DNA of 64,000 bases, taken from assembly GCA_949592205.1 (NCBI GenBank), contig CATIUR010000003.1:149977259-150041258 (forward strand), written 5' to 3'. Shown here in pieces: positions 1-12,141 of the stretch. The first letter of the stretch is position 1, and the number at the start of each line of letters is the position of its first letter. Both the position numbers and the translations under genes were made by a program. Source of the DNA: Helichrysum umbraculigerum. Its lineage: Eukaryota > Streptophyta > Magnoliopsida > Asterales > Asteraceae. Below the pieces are notes generated by a model. The model searched no databases. It was given only the letters and a program-made list of their open reading frames with translations, and had not been told where the DNA came from.

Positions 1-671
1 GTCATTTGGGAGGCATGATTCAGCTCTACGATGAATAAAATGCAGAGTGTTAATGTTGAGATATTGAATGTGAATAGATCAAAGATTCACATTTGATAGA
101 AATGAATGACATGAAAAGATGAATGAACAGGGTTTTACAACACGTGCCTTACAACTTTGAAACACCCACATGTACCTAGCATAATATAATCACGTTGGCC
201 AGGCGTCATTATATAATGTCCAATACATATTTCTTTTCATTGTCGTTTAGCACCGTTAATTTCAGAGGTTCTTAAGAATAATCAATCATCAAGTTGCAAT
301 ATGTTTCAGGGTTTACAAGAATTGATCACAAAGTTATCGATAAAGTATAGTTTTAATCACAAGTCGACAGTTGTAAGAGGAAATAATATGGTTGATAATA
401 GGTATAACAAACACGAGATGTAAACCAAACATACAATATATATTAAAGGTCAGAACGCTGTTACATGAGTTTAGTACAAAATGAGATGGGATTTCTAATA
501 TACCCATCGATGGTTAGCGTTATACAAAAGATGATGGGTTGCCTATACATAAACCCATTCTACTAACGAAGTTTCATCCAACATACAGCTAGTCCATGAC
601 TAATACATACATATATGTTTCCCCAAAAGTAATAGTCTAATATGGTGTAGGCACAACCGCCATACACAGTC
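1..671 (-). other. Internal region of a minus-strand gypsy-type element, non-coding
   Basis: This stretch lies downstream (minus strand) of the stop codon of the gag-like ORF and runs off the left edge. I see no open frame of useful length and no reverse transcriptase or integrase motif. It is most simply the internal, non-coding part of the element whose LTR is at 3985-7555. The other LTR would lie left of the window. Confidence 0.5.
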
Positions 672-819
672 CTAACGGAACCAGGGTACATACATCCTAA
701 CTACAACCATCACTGCTGCAGTCATCACACAAACACTAGCTACAATCTCTGACACCCTAGCACGCCTCTCTAAAGCTGCAACGCGTGTACGGGTGGATGC
801 TAGACTCTGCCAGTCTGTC

Positions 820-3175
820 TGTAACACCCCCGAAATTCACTGTTTTGCGGAAGCATAATTTGGGGTGTTACTAATCAAATATCACAGCACAAAGATAAAG
901 TAAACGACATCTATATGCAACGTTTGTAAATTAGTTACATTCCATAGATATATTGTTTGAAAACTTAGTGTTTTCGTATACAAAAATGTAGTTTCCCTAG
1001 AGTCCGCGCGTGTAGCGGGAGATTCTATTACATAATCAAAATATACAAAAGATAATGCTAAGAATCTCCGTTAATGCAGTTGTGTTGAAATCATGCGACT
1101 CTAGCTAAAAATCCTGGAGTAATCCTACTCCATCCGAGTACCTGAGAAAACATGCTAAAAAGTGTCAACCAAAAGGTTGGTGAATCTCACAGGTTTGTAA
1201 GTAATATCAGCTTTGAACACGAGATTTCATCAGTAATGCCCGCAGGCGTAAAATCAGCAATTTCAGTCCAGAAATCGTAAACCAGTATTTGCAATCCCGC
1301 AAATGTAAGTAAGTAAGTTTATACCGTTGCCATGAGGCACATAATCGAAGCTTAACCCGTAAGTAATAAGTTTGCTCCCGTGACATGCTCGTAAATGAGC
1401 AAGCATCAGTAACGAATAAGTAGTCACCCGTTTCTATGTGTAAATCAGTACGTGGCAGCGCTACTGCCTCGGGTGGGGAGGGTCATTTCCCTAATGGATC
1501 CATTAACTAGTGTTCGCGCTTAAGTCCATAACTAACGATATATGATGGAGAGACTTCTGTTTGTAAGTAAACTCATGCAATTTCGTTTGGTATAGTAAAC
1601 AGTTTAGTACTTGTGTTCAAGAAAATCAGTAGCATGTATCTCCCCCAATAAGATAAAACAGTAAAAGTTGGGCCGTAAGACTCACCTGAGTCTTGTAGTA
1701 ATCAGTTGCAATTAGCAAGTAGTAAGTAAAGCAAGTAGGTTCTCTGAACCCGTAACCTTCAAATGCCTAATCATATGAAGTTATGTAAGTATGCGTCTCG
1801 CAAGACGTTCCGTTTAGTTGTACACAACTAGTTAAGTCCAATGTTCGTTTGTATGTTCGTAGTTGTTTGTTTTGAGAAAACAGTTTTGGACCATTGGTGA
1901 CGGTTCATCAAAATAATTATAAATTGTTGACTTTGCTACAGTAGATTTGCTACAGTACTGCTACAGTAAAATTTGACTTTTTTGTACAGTAACTTTGACT
2001 TTAAAATTCTGGTTTTCTGTGTTTTTGCGACACAATCTGCGACACTAAAGTTTGGTATGCGACACAGTGGTTGTGTCGCATAAAGTGCGACACAAGAGCT
2101 CTGCGACACAGTGGTTGTGTCGCAAAAGCTTGCGATGCTAATTTAATAGCGACATAAGGGTTGTGTCGCATAAAAGTGCGACACAATAGTGCGACATAAC
2201 GTACGACACAAAATACGACACTAAATGGTTTATGAGACATAGCATGCGACACAAACGTTGTGTCGCAAAGATGAACACCAGCCCAGAAAGTTGCGGCTGT
2301 CGCGATTTTCCGATCAAAACCCAAATCAAACGTATTTTTAAGCTGTAAAATCATGTTTCCTTTGTTGTTTTGGTCATAACTAAGTTGTGTACACCTTATA
2401 ACACCAAGATAATACACCAAAACGAATAAATCTAAGTTTTTAGAAAATTCTTACTTTTGCAAATCGAGACCAAACGAGAGCGAATTTGATGGTGCGGCTT
2501 TTGTTAATCTTGTTCCTTTAGTGATGGTGATTCCGAAAATGTAATCTTTGTGGGTCGATTTGTGAATCCGAAAATTGGTGAAGATTTTTAGAGAGGGTTT
2601 TGAGTTTGTGTGTGTGTGTTTAATGTAAATGAAAAGAAAGAGATGGGGATGGGTGATGCTTTTGGTTGGTTCCAAAAGGGGAGGGAGAGAGTACACTCCC
2701 TAAAATACAGTATTTACTCCGTGTCCTAATTGACTACCTTGCTCATTTTAGTAATCGTGTAAAATATTATTTAGATAATATTCTAAAATGTGAATCCTTA
2801 CTGAAAATCATTCGCTAATATTTATTCAAAATATTAGTTTGTTAGTTTAATTTGTGTCGTCGCGTTTGATACGTTTACTTGCTAATATACAGAACGTAAT
2901 GTATAATACTTTGATAATATGTATAAATAATGTCCGTTCCAATATATATCAATATATCCTCATTATTTAAGAAAAGTTTTGTCACCAACGTCCAAATAAG
3001 TTGTGTCGGACTCCGTCCGGTTAATTCGTACGATTTAGCCAAATCGCGTGCGTATATATATATAAATCACCTTATATATACAAATAGAGCCTGTAATTAG
3101 TCCTATTACATACTAATTACAACTAGTTACAAACAATTAGGCATAATTAATTACCCTAATTATGCAGGTGTTACA
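820..3175 (-). mobile_element. Solo LTR (gypsy-type) with TSD CTGTC
   Basis: The unit begins TGTAACACCCCC and ends GGTGTTACA. It is flanked by CTGTC on both sides (815-819 and 3176-3180), so both ends are defined. It contains no PBS, PPT or internal domain, which is what LTR-LTR recombination leaves. Orientation is minus, judged from a conserved-looking block near 1150-1200 (a reversed 'caccaacc...agcatg...ctcagg' phrase typical of plant gypsy LTRs). On the minus strand a CT-rich leader (about 2690-2455) is followed by a donor-like GTAAGAA (2448-2454) and then a palindrome cluster. A formerly full element inserted inside the gag-like ORF. Confidence 0.85.
2028..2280. repeat. Cluster of GCGACACAA / TTGTGTCGC palindromes in the solo LTR
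   Basis: About a dozen half-sites of the form (T)GCGACACA(A) or its complement lie within 250 bp. Several are paired as near-perfect inverted repeats with a 3-6 base spacer, for example near 2058-2081, 2102-2125 and 2245-2269. Degenerate half-sites (gcgacataa, acgacacta) fill the gaps. The same motif occurs in the copia element at 12788-42920. It lies downstream of the predicted leader and donor of this LTR on the minus strand. Confidence 0.85.
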
Positions 3176-3812
3176 CTGTCTGACGGTGAGTCTCCACAAA
3201 ATCCATCCTCTGATGGAGCATAGCCATATCCATGTCAGTGCGGGAGGCATCGCTCAGTAGCTCCATCACATCTCTGCTCCTGCTAGAGGATATCCTAAAC
3301 ATGGTGTGGACCACAGCCACAAGGGTAGGCACAGTGAGCTCCAGAGGCTCACCCGTGAGAGATGCAGATGGTGGTGAATGGGAGGACTCTCCAATCTCAA
3401 AGGTCGAGGGAATACCCTCTAGTGATCTCCACTCTCTCAATACTCGAGGCATCCAGTCCAGATGAGAAGGTCGGAGCCTCTTCTGTGGCGGCTCGACAAC
3501 TGGAACCTCAGGCTCAGTCACTAGCGCCTTATCGCGCGGCGCGAGTGGTCCCCTGGGAAAATCCCGAACATAGATCCTAGCTGTCATCCTAGGTACAGGC
3601 ACACGAGAGGTACTCGCAACAGGTGGTGTAGGGGTAGGAGTGACCACAGGTGCGGTCGGAGGTGGCACTAAGTAAGCATCACTAGTGTCAACAGACATGG
3701 CTCTCAAATGAACGGATGACTCATCCTCTACAGTGATCGTGGGACCCTTAAAAGTAGCCTCGGTCGGCTCTTCATCCGAAGCATAAACATGGTAAAGTGA
3801 TTGACTAGACAT

Positions 3813-3984
3813 ACAGTGACAAAAGAAATTGGGTGTGGCGTGTCATTCGTATGTTAGATGTATGCAAACGTAAGTATGTATGAATGCATGAATGTTCTAG
3901 CCAAGGCTATAGTCTAGGTCTCTAAGGTTTTCAGTCACCTAAAGACTTCTAGTTCGCTATAACCAATGGCTCTGATACCAAGTC
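3813..3984 (-). promoter_or_regulatory. PBS (tRNA-Met type) and leader of the left gypsy-type element
   Basis: On the minus strand the LTR end is followed by GAC and then TGGTATCAGAGCC (about 3968-3980), which matches the complement of the plant initiator tRNA-Met 3' end. It is the primer binding site for minus-strand DNA synthesis. It fixes this LTR as the 5' LTR of a minus-strand element whose body runs left. The remaining bases are the leader before the ATG at 3812. Confidence 0.8.
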
Positions 3985-4429
3985 TGTCACACCCCGCCAA
4001 ACGGTAATTACAATTACATAGAGTTGTTTGCGGAAGCTTAGTGATGTGGCGGGGGTGCGAGCAGTAAAAATAACCAACAGATACATACATACTCAGAGCA
4101 TATGGTTATCGCAGAACGAAATAGATTAAGATGCCATTAGTTAAAGTTTTTCAAAAGATTACCACTTGAAAAGTAGTAACAGTAATAGTAGTGGTTGAAA
4201 TCAGTATTTCATAAAATACATAATATCAAAAGTAGATTTCATAGGTATGACTGCAGTAGTTGCAGTTATACAGAGGAAATCCAAGTGTCCCAAAAGTAGT
4301 GGCATCCTAACAAGTCCAGGGTAGTCCGTCCTGATTATGCATGCAGATCTTACTTACGCTGCTAATTCCCTGAAAAACATAGAGTAAAACGTCAACAAAA
4401 TTGTTGAGTGAATTCACACGTTTGTTTGT

Positions 4430-4670
4430 TATGTAGGAAACACAAGTTAATCATTTAAGAATAACATTTCCAAATAAGTGTTGTTTATCAAGTAGGAAAC
4501 ATAAGTTATTAACAAATAACATTTCCCAAATCAGTTGTAGTTGTAGTAGGAAACACAAGTTATTAATCAAATAACATTTCCTAAATCAGTTATCAGTAGG
4601 AAACACAAGTTAACCTAAATAAAGATTAACATTTCCAAATCAGTATACGTAGGAAATCCTTTCCTGATCA
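4430..4670. repeat. Degenerate tandem repeat in the gypsy-type LTR (taggaaacacaagtta)
   Basis: The phrase 'taggaaacacaagtta' followed by 'aataacatttcc' recurs about four times with a period of roughly 60 bases between 4430 and 4640. It lies in the U5-side part of the minus-strand LTR. Copies differ by small indels. No function can be assigned. Confidence 0.7.
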
Positions 4671-6117
4671 ATAGTTTAGTGGGAATATTTAGACGGTGAT
4701 CCCTTGAAAGGTGAGCTAAACCTGTCAAGTAAGGTAACCCGATCTAACCCTATAACCAAACCACAACCCTAATCTGTTGTTATTTGCCATGCTGGACAAT
4801 TAAGTACACGCTCCTAAATCCGTAGGAGGGTCGTCACGGCGATAGTACTATCCGTATACTCAGTGGCTAGAGTCACCTAGCTAATGGTTATAGTCTGTAG
4901 CCATAAGGTCTTTTATGCACTACATCGTTCAGCCTAGATCTGTACCAAGATTCGTTGCCTAAATTCCCAAAATAGTTATGAAAACATTTCATAAAACACA
5001 GTTCAAATAGTTGTGTGAAATACCCTTTCACAAACAGTTCAAGTATGAAGTACCCCTTCATAAACAATTTCAGCAAATACATACAGTATTTAATCAATTA
5101 CAGCATGAAATCACATTTCATCAATAGTTTAAGTAAATACATCTAGTATTTAAATCAGTAGTCGCATGTAAATATACATACGATTTCTATGTTTTCCACC
5201 CCGAGGTTTTAAAACATTAAAACATTAAAAAGGGGTTTTTGAACTCACTGTGAGTGCTCGGATGTGAATGCTAGCGAGATAAGATAACGAAGCCCAAACG
5301 TAGTCAACCTATACACAACAATGTATTAACTATAAGTACTTTGTTTACTTATGTTAATAGTTCATTCGTTTGAAGAAATTATCAGTTTCTTAGGTTTGTG
5401 TATTTCGTTGATGATTGTTGTTGGAAATATATAATATTATCCAAGTATTGTTCGTTTGTCGAATTGTCCGAAGTGTGTAAGTACATATACATATATATAC
5501 TTATATAGTTGAATATATATATTCTCGTATATATATAATATTTTTCGTAGTCTCGTTCACACACATATGTTTACATCATATATATAAATAGTTTGTATTT
5601 TAGGTTTCCAAAACACAAGTCTCACTTGTTACAAGGTAATTTCCGTTTTGTCTCAATGTATATGTCATACCCTTTTCATAAGTCCGTATACATAAATAGA
5701 TCGTTACCTTTCATTAGTCGTATTTATTTCCGTTCATAAAATAAATATCGTCAAGTTTCCAAAATAATTGTATACGTTTAATTAAATCATTGTTAACGAT
5801 TTCGAATCGAGTTTTAACGATTATAATAACCGTATAAAGTTTTTGTCGTATATGTATATATATATATACGTTTGTAAACCATGTTAAACTTATATATTTA
5901 TCGTACTCGTTCCAATACTCATTGTGTTTTATGGTTAATCCGAAAATGTCGTTTTGTATATATATATATAGATATATATATATAATGTTAATAATGTTAA
6001 TGTTTTCAGATTTAGCTATGTTGCACCGTTTTGGCCATAACTCTCTCATACGGACTCGGATTTGGGCGATCAAGCTGGCGAAACGACCGCGACTCAGAGG
6101 GCTACAACAAGAAGTAG

Positions 6118-6385
6118 TACGCGCCGTGTTATTTAGTACGCGCCGCGTACTATTAATTTTACAAAGAACGCACCGCGTCCTTAAGGACGCACCGTGTACA
6201 ATTAATATTCCAGGAATTCGTTGTTTTATAGTTAGGACACGCCGCGTACAAAGAGTACACGCCGCGTGGATCATATTTTACAAAGGACACGCCGCGTATT
6301 ACATGGACACACCGCGTGGATCATAATTTTGCAAAGGACGCGCCGCGTAGTCTTAGGACACGCCGCGTCCTCGTGTTTTTCCCAG
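6118..6385. repeat. Cluster of ACGCGCCGCGT-type palindromes
   Basis: About ten copies of a GC-rich motif lie in an AT-rich LTR. Forms include tacgcgccgcgtac, gacacgccgcgtcc and gacgcaccgcgtcc. The best ones are palindromes with an odd central base (ACGCG-C-CGCGT). Many are preceded by GGA and spaced by about 16-35 bases of AT-rich DNA. On the minus strand the cluster is downstream of the leader and its donor-like site, as in the other gypsy-type LTRs of this window. Confidence 0.85.
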
Positions 6386-7555
6386 GTTCTGTTCGAGCAA
6401 GACAGGGTCTGATCATGCTAGTTTTGGTTTCAATCATTTACACAACAATTCCAAGTGTTTATAACAATGTTACAGGTCATTTTTATCATCTTAATATCAC
6501 GTTTTCAACTAGTTTTCGTGGGTAAATCTTTGGATTCAAGTTTGGTTTTTAATAACCCATTTCAAGAATCAATCATCAATCTTCAAGTTTGTGATGTTAT
6601 GTAGCTAGATTATGATGTATATACAAGTAATATATCGAAATTTAAACAAAAAGATCAAAGATTATAAGTTTTCTTACAAAGAATTTGTGAAGGTGGTGAT
6701 GATCGATGATGATGAAGATGATGAAAATGGTGATGATATGATCCTGGTTATGCTTCTGCTTGTTGTTGAGTTCTTCCAGATCACAGAAAAAGAAGAAGAA
6801 GATTTTGATAATAATGTATGTGTGGGTTTGAGGTGTTTACAGAGAAAAAGAAACGGAGGGAGTATGAAGATCAACGAGTATGGTTTGAATATGATACTGT
6901 CTCCTCAATTATTGATGTTAGGTGCCAATTTTTGGCACCTCAATTTCGAGTACGGGTATAATTATAGCAATATAAAATTTAACATTTTATATTTTTATTT
7001 TGTAGATGTTCTCCTGGTTCGTAATATATTTTCAGAATAATGAGGTTATTATTATTTTTAGTAGTTGTACATTTTGTACATTTTACTGCGCACTTCCATT
7101 TGAGCGCCAAATTTCGGTTGCGCTTCGAATTCATATTTCGAAATAATGTTCTAAATACTTGAAAACGTACTAGAAAATAACATTTTTCAGATTTTGACCT
7201 TTTAGGTACGTTTTAGAATTGTTTCTGTTCGTTATATAATACGTTTTATGTTAAACGTATAATTGAACCATTTTATCTATATGTTATAGATATATAAATA
7301 CTCGTAATTAATAATCGAATTATTAATTATTTCATATTACCAAATCCGGTTAATTATTTTTGTCGGCTTCATTCCGATACGTTCGTACGTAATTTATAAA
7401 TAACTACGTATCGTGTAATACTTTTTGTATTATTGTTTAGGGCTCGCTAGACTCATATCACATCATAGGTTTAGTTTAAAACAAATGCAGGGAATTAGCG
7501 TAAGAAATGCATGTAATTAAGTATAATTATATACCTAATTTGGAGGAGTGTCACA

Positions 7556-9480
7556 CTTTGGACACTAACCTTTTAGTAATCTTTATGCCATGATGTAAGG
7601 GTAGATTCCCTTTCTTAGAATTCTCCATTTTTAAAAACTTTTCAAAATTTCATTCTAAGTACATGTCCTTGTTAAGTCCTTTGAGACGTTTTCAACATAT
7701 CTCTGTAAATCTTTGTACCAAGAATATATTGTATCTTCCAAATCTTTCACAGCGAAATATTCTCCCAATCAACTCTTTACACCTTGTAATGTTGGGATCA
7801 CATTTCTTATGAGTATTATATCATTCACATATAATACCAGGAAGACTATAATGCTCCCACTGAATTTGACACATATGCTGGACTCATCTTTGCTTCTAGA
7901 AGTCTAAACTGTTAGACTTTCTCATGGAAGTAGAGATTCCAGCTACAAGAAGCCTGTTTAAGTCCATAAATGGCCTTTTGAAGCATACACAATCTATTAG
8001 GATACTTTGCATTTTTTCAAAACCTTCCGGTTGTGCCTTGAACACATCCTTTATCAGCTTCCTGTTGAGGAAAGTAGTTTTGACATTCATCTGCCAAATT
8101 TCATGATCATGAAATGCAGCTATTGTAAGCAATATCCTAATTGACTTTATTTCAACCATTGGTGAGAAGGTTTCCTCATAATCAATCCCGAAGATTTGAC
8201 TATAGCCCTTCGCTACCATCCTAGCTTTATAAGTGTGTACTTCCCATCTATGTCTATCTTCCTCTTGAAGATACACTTACAACTCATCGTCTTGAGACCG
8301 AGTGTAGTGCCAACTAAATTCTAAACTTGGTTGTTTAGACATAGACTGAATGTTGCTTTTCACAGCTTCCTTCCACTTAGCAGCCTTAGGGCCTGCCATC
8401 GCTTCCTTGTAGTTAGCTGACTCATCTGAATCAATTAGTGTACTGTCACTAATCTTATTTTGTTCTTCTCTATGGAAACCATAATAGAACCAATGATGTT
8501 TGCTAACTCTACAACTGCGAGTGGGAAAGGATATGTCATCAAGTTCAACAGGTGTTACCACCTCTTGTTGAGTATCAGCGTTTACCTTAGTTTCGTCATC
8601 GTCCGATCCTTAAATCTTTTCAAGATCAATTGTACTCCCATTGTCCTCTTTAGATATTATTTCTCTTTCAAGAAACACTCCCTTTTGAGCAACAAATATC
8701 TAAACGACTTATGTGGATAACCGATGAAAAAATACTTTTCAGATCTAGCTTCTTGTCTGTGCTAAGTTTCTCGTCTAACGAAAACTTCACAACCTTAGAT
8801 CTGGATGTGCCCAAGAGAAGAACATTTTCTCTTGCACATCTCATAAGTCATCTTTGAAACTTTCTTGGTGTATTAGATTTAAGATATGTGCGACTGTCTA
8901 TAATGCCTAACTCCATAAGCTTATTAGAAGTGTTACCTGACTCATCATTGATTGAACCTTGTCTAACAGGATTCTTCTTCCTCCTCTCAGCTACTCCATT
9001 CAGCTATGGTGTTTAGGAGGAGTCAACTGTGAAACTATTCCACAATGTCTAAGATGATCAGGAAAACCGATACTAAGGTCTTCTCCTCCCCTATCGGATT
9101 GGAGTACCTTTATCTTTCTGCCAGTTTGGTTCTCTATTTCGTCCTAACACCTTTTGAATTTTCAAAAGTGTCTGACTTATGTTTAATCAGATAAACATAT
9201 CCATGTCTACCGAAGTAATCAGCAACATAGTAGCGATTTCCATCTTTTGTGGCGCATCGGAATGGTCGACATACATCCATTTATACCAAGTTGAACAATC
9301 CATCACTTCTTTCAGATTACACGTGAATAGTGATTTAGTCATCTTGCTCAATAAACAAGATTTGCATACATCATCCGATTTAAGATCAAATGATTCTAAC
9401 ACTCCATACTTTTGGAGTTTGGGCGATATTTTTTATTGTTCACGTGCATTAGACGATATTGCCACAATTTGAATTTAGCT
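7556..9480 (-). pseudogene. Decayed copia pol (integrase and reverse transcriptase)
   Basis: The minus strand carries Ty1/copia pol fragments in the order expected. Integrase core remnants lie at about 9402-8900, including a degraded 'TP..NGVAERRN'-like stretch near 8960-9010. Reverse transcriptase lies at about 8430-7700: the segment at 8276-7896 reads KARMVAKGYSQ..GIDYEETFSPM and QMNVKTTFLN, and near 7830 there is a degraded YVDD box (YVND). Frameshifts and stops break every domain. RNase H and the left LTR are missing because the gypsy-type element ending at 7555 inserted here; the rest should lie left of the window. Related to the TNT1-94 group of copia Pol by motif only. Confidence 0.8.
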
Positions 9481-11519
9481 CTTTAGACGAACCATCATTT
9501 AAATTCCTTTGCGGACATATTCAACATTATCATATATGCCTTTTGCAAGTAGAGGCTTTATCACCGTTTTCATTTCTCAATGAAAACTGATAACTCTCTT
9601 TAAACAAGCATGAAGTGAATCTATGTTTCATGTCATTTCTGACGAATAACAGCAATTATTTAAATGTATCCTAAACCCCATATTCTAGCATGAGCTAAAA
9701 CTTTCCAGTGGGCATGACACTCTTGTCTCCCATGAATAAGTTGAGCTCTCCATGCCTCAGACTTTTACTTTCCTTTAGGCCTTGCAATATAGTGCAAATG
9801 TGAATACCACATCCTGTATTCAAGACTTACGAAGTAGAATTCGTAGTATTGTAGAGTTTGATTATTTATATACATGAATCCTTTTCAACCTTACTGTCTT
9901 TAAGGTCCTTCAGATATTTTGGGCAACAACGCTTCTAGTGCTTCTCTGTGTTGCAGTATAACACACTGATTCCTTTGGATCATTGCTGGTGCAATTTCAG
10001 AATCAATCTATCTCTTAGCCCTACGATTGGACTTTCCATTCGTAGCTATTCCAGATCTCTTCCTTTCCTTTGCATCATGACCAATTGAAAACGCAGGAGC
10101 TGCTGATCTAGAGGGGGTACATCAATCTTATTGATCCCTTGCTTAGTAGTTTTGGAGTTCCATTATTCAGGTCTCTTTCTCATTCAAAACCATTTGACAT
10201 GAGGTTACAAACTGTTTGTAGACAGCTGACTGATCGGATAGAATTATGTTGATCAAAACTTAGTATCAAACAACATAATATTTCTGGTGAGCTTCAATCT
10301 CCTCTTGGGTTGAATCATTATCAATAGTGGGAATTTATTTATCGAGAATATACTCCTTATTCTCGTCGGGAACATACTCCTTGTTCTCGTACCTATGGTT
10401 TCACAGCTCATCGAGAACATACTATTGTTCCTTAGAGTGAACCTAGGGTTACATCACCCGTCCATACAGATTGAACTGGTAAGTCTTTCCCTTCCAAGAA
10501 CTGAGAGTAGTGAGAAGTTTAGGTTATTTACGGAATTGGGAACGTGAGGATTATTACCATTTTCAACATATATTTTTGAGATAAAAACTATTTTAGTTAG
10601 TCTAACTATTCCTTAATTAATTACCCAATTTCTAATTAAGGCTAGGATCTATATTTTCAGTTTTATGAAAAGGGTCGCCGTAATCATATAACAAAATACT
10701 TTTGTCTATTTCATTTCTATGAAACTCCTAGATCTTTGAGATTCATTGATACTTATCAATGGCATGTTAATCTCAGTTATGCTCATCTACCATTCATGAC
10801 TGGTATACCGAGGATCATGAACTAGATGGTGAACCAACCATGCAAACCCCGCGTGGTGCCCGGCTCGAGTACGCTCGAGAATCGCGAGTCCCACATCACC
10901 CCTCAATATGTCCTCATATTAATGTGCCGGTTAACCACATACGCTCCATTAACAGTCCATACGAGAAATGTGCGGTTTTCATGGGTTAGCATACTTTTCA
11001 CATTTTTCTATAGCTAAAACGGGATTTTGTTTTACTATTTTAAGCCTACTTTTAATCTTGACATCATCCTATCAAAAGTCCTCGGTAGCTCCATTGAACA
11101 CACAAAGAAGCGGAGAAGCAGGTCATCGCGAAGCTTATTAAAAACCTATTTCTTTAGAGAAGCAGAGCGACCCGCCTTATACCTCTCTTATAGTTTTGTT
11201 CTCTATGGGTGAGCCGATTTATCAATTGACTGACGATGTATTTAGACTTAAATGATACATATATATAAATCATATTATATATAAGGTCTCTCTTAAACAT
11301 TTAAGGTTCAGGGTTATATTTTAAAACATTTTAAATTTGAGCATATATTTTAAACCATTAAAATACTAAGGTCTGATTAGTAAATAAATTAACTGTATAC
11401 ATATATAAATCTATTATACATATATATTTAATTTAGTTATTTGGACAAAATAAAAGACAGTTTTATTTCCAAATAATATAATTTATCTACATTTTGTATT
11501 GCTAACCTTATTAAGCCTA
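9481..11519 (-). pseudogene. Probable gag and leader region of the decayed copia element
   Basis: By position this is the gag and leader of the minus-strand copia element, between integrase and the PBS. I see no intact frame. A degraded CCHC-like region may exist near 9900-10000 but I could not confirm it. Apparent ORFs at 10826-11017 and 11027-11212 on the plus strand show no known domain. The section 10826-11210 has an unusual GC-rich patch (ccgcgtggtgcccggctcgag) that may be foreign, or simply less mutated. Confidence 0.4.
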
Positions 11520-11532
11520 CGCTCTGATACCA
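11520..11532 (-). promoter_or_regulatory. PBS of the decayed copia element
   Basis: The minus strand reads TGGTATCAGAGCG directly next to the LTR end, matching the initiator tRNA-Met complement. It establishes minus-strand polarity and that the LTR at 11534-12412 is the 5' LTR. Confidence 0.8.
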
Positions 11533-11948
11533 CTGTTGGGTTTTCTATTCCCTAACTAGATTAACATATGCAGCAAAAAATAACAATTAATCTAGAGCAA
11601 CTAGGAAACTAAACCCTAAAGGACCGCTACTTAATAAAGCTATTTACAATAACAAAATAAATAGATAAATGAGAAAATACTAACCTTTGAGAAAACCAAT
11701 TTCTCACACGCAGACCACCTCGCAGAACCTTCACGCAGACTCCTTGCTCGACCTTCCATGCTTTGGATGGCAAGTGCCCAAAGTAGAACACCTCTAATGC
11801 TTCACACCCGTGAACCAAGAGAAACTCCAAATCCTAGGGTCCCAACTCTACGTCGTGTAAACTCTCACAAGGATTCAGAATGAGAAGGAGAGAAAGAACC
11901 AAATTAAATTCGGATCTGGGATGATTGGAAACCATGGATTAGGCCTCT

Positions 11949-11957
11949 ACTTATAGG
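11949..11957 (-). promoter_or_regulatory. TATA-like box in the decayed copia LTR
   Basis: The minus strand reads cccctataagtagagg here, inside the LTR and on the side expected for U3. Transcription would start near 11920. The palindrome set lies 60-190 bases upstream. Confidence 0.55.
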
Positions 11958-12014
11958 GGAAGAGGATGTCTTGGGGTTTATACTCTGGCCGATGTGGGAT
12001 AACTGAATTTGGCC

Positions 12015-12141
12015 TCCAACCGCCGGTTGAAGCTTCCAACCGCCGGTTGGACTTGAATCCTGTTCCAAGTCAAACACGCGTCACCGCCTTACAAACCCTA
12101 ATCCTCCAACTGCCGGTTGAACCTTCCAACCGCCGGTTGGA
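12015..12141. repeat. Four CCAACCGCCGGTTGG palindromes upstream of the TATA box
   Basis: Copies begin at about 12016, 12036, 12106 and 12126, forming two pairs with a 20-base period inside each pair. The unit is a palindrome with an odd central base (CCAACCG-C-CGGTTGG). One copy has a single change (CAACTGCCGGTTG). The core CCG-S-CGG is shared with palindromes in gypsy-type LTRs at 28131-28370 and 44820-45070. Confidence 0.9.

Larger units (their letters stand above)
672..3812 (-). pseudogene. Gag-like ORF of a gypsy-type element, split by a solo LTR
   Basis: The ORF starts at the ATG at 3812, about 170 bases downstream of the PBS, and is open to the insertion point at 3176. Reading resumes at 814 and ends at a TAG at 672-674. 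If the solo LTR and one TSD copy are left out, the length is exactly 260 codons, so the insertion is clean. The N-terminal half is proline- and threonine-rich and low in complexity. There is a phrase FEIGESS near residue 140. The C-terminal part is helical and charged. I recall similar N-terminal segments from gag ORFs of Asteraceae gypsy elements, but no zinc knuckle is present, so a Gag role is inference. It is now disrupted and the element appears to lack pol in this window. Confidence 0.5.
3985..7555 (-). mobile_element. 5' LTR (3.57 kb) of the left minus-strand gypsy-type element
   Basis: The unit begins TGTCACACCCCGCC next to the PBS and ends GGAGTGTCACA. The adjacent bases at 7556-7560 (CTTTG) would be the right-hand TSD; the partner lies outside the window. 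The right flank is copia pol sequence on the minus strand, so the element inserted into that older copia element. On the minus strand there is a CT-rich leader around 6870-6690, a donor-like GTAAGA (6674-6680) and then a GC-rich palindrome cluster (6118-6385). Several repeated phrases (aggaaacacaagtt... near 4430-4640) form a loose short-period repeat. Small ORFs in this LTR look spurious. Confidence 0.75.

Noticed and set aside
2001..2420. 139-aa minus-strand ORF over the palindrome cluster
   Set aside because: It is a translation of the CGACACAA repeats inside a solo LTR; similar frames recur over every such cluster on both strands.
5922..6525. Plus-strand ORFs of 134 and 69 aa, rich in Arg
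   Set aside because: They read through the ACGCGCCGCGT repeats in an LTR whose polarity is minus; no domain.
6612..7040. 142-aa plus-strand ORF, acidic
   Set aside because: Low-complexity GAT/GAA repeat that is the complement of a CT-rich leader in the minus-strand LTR.
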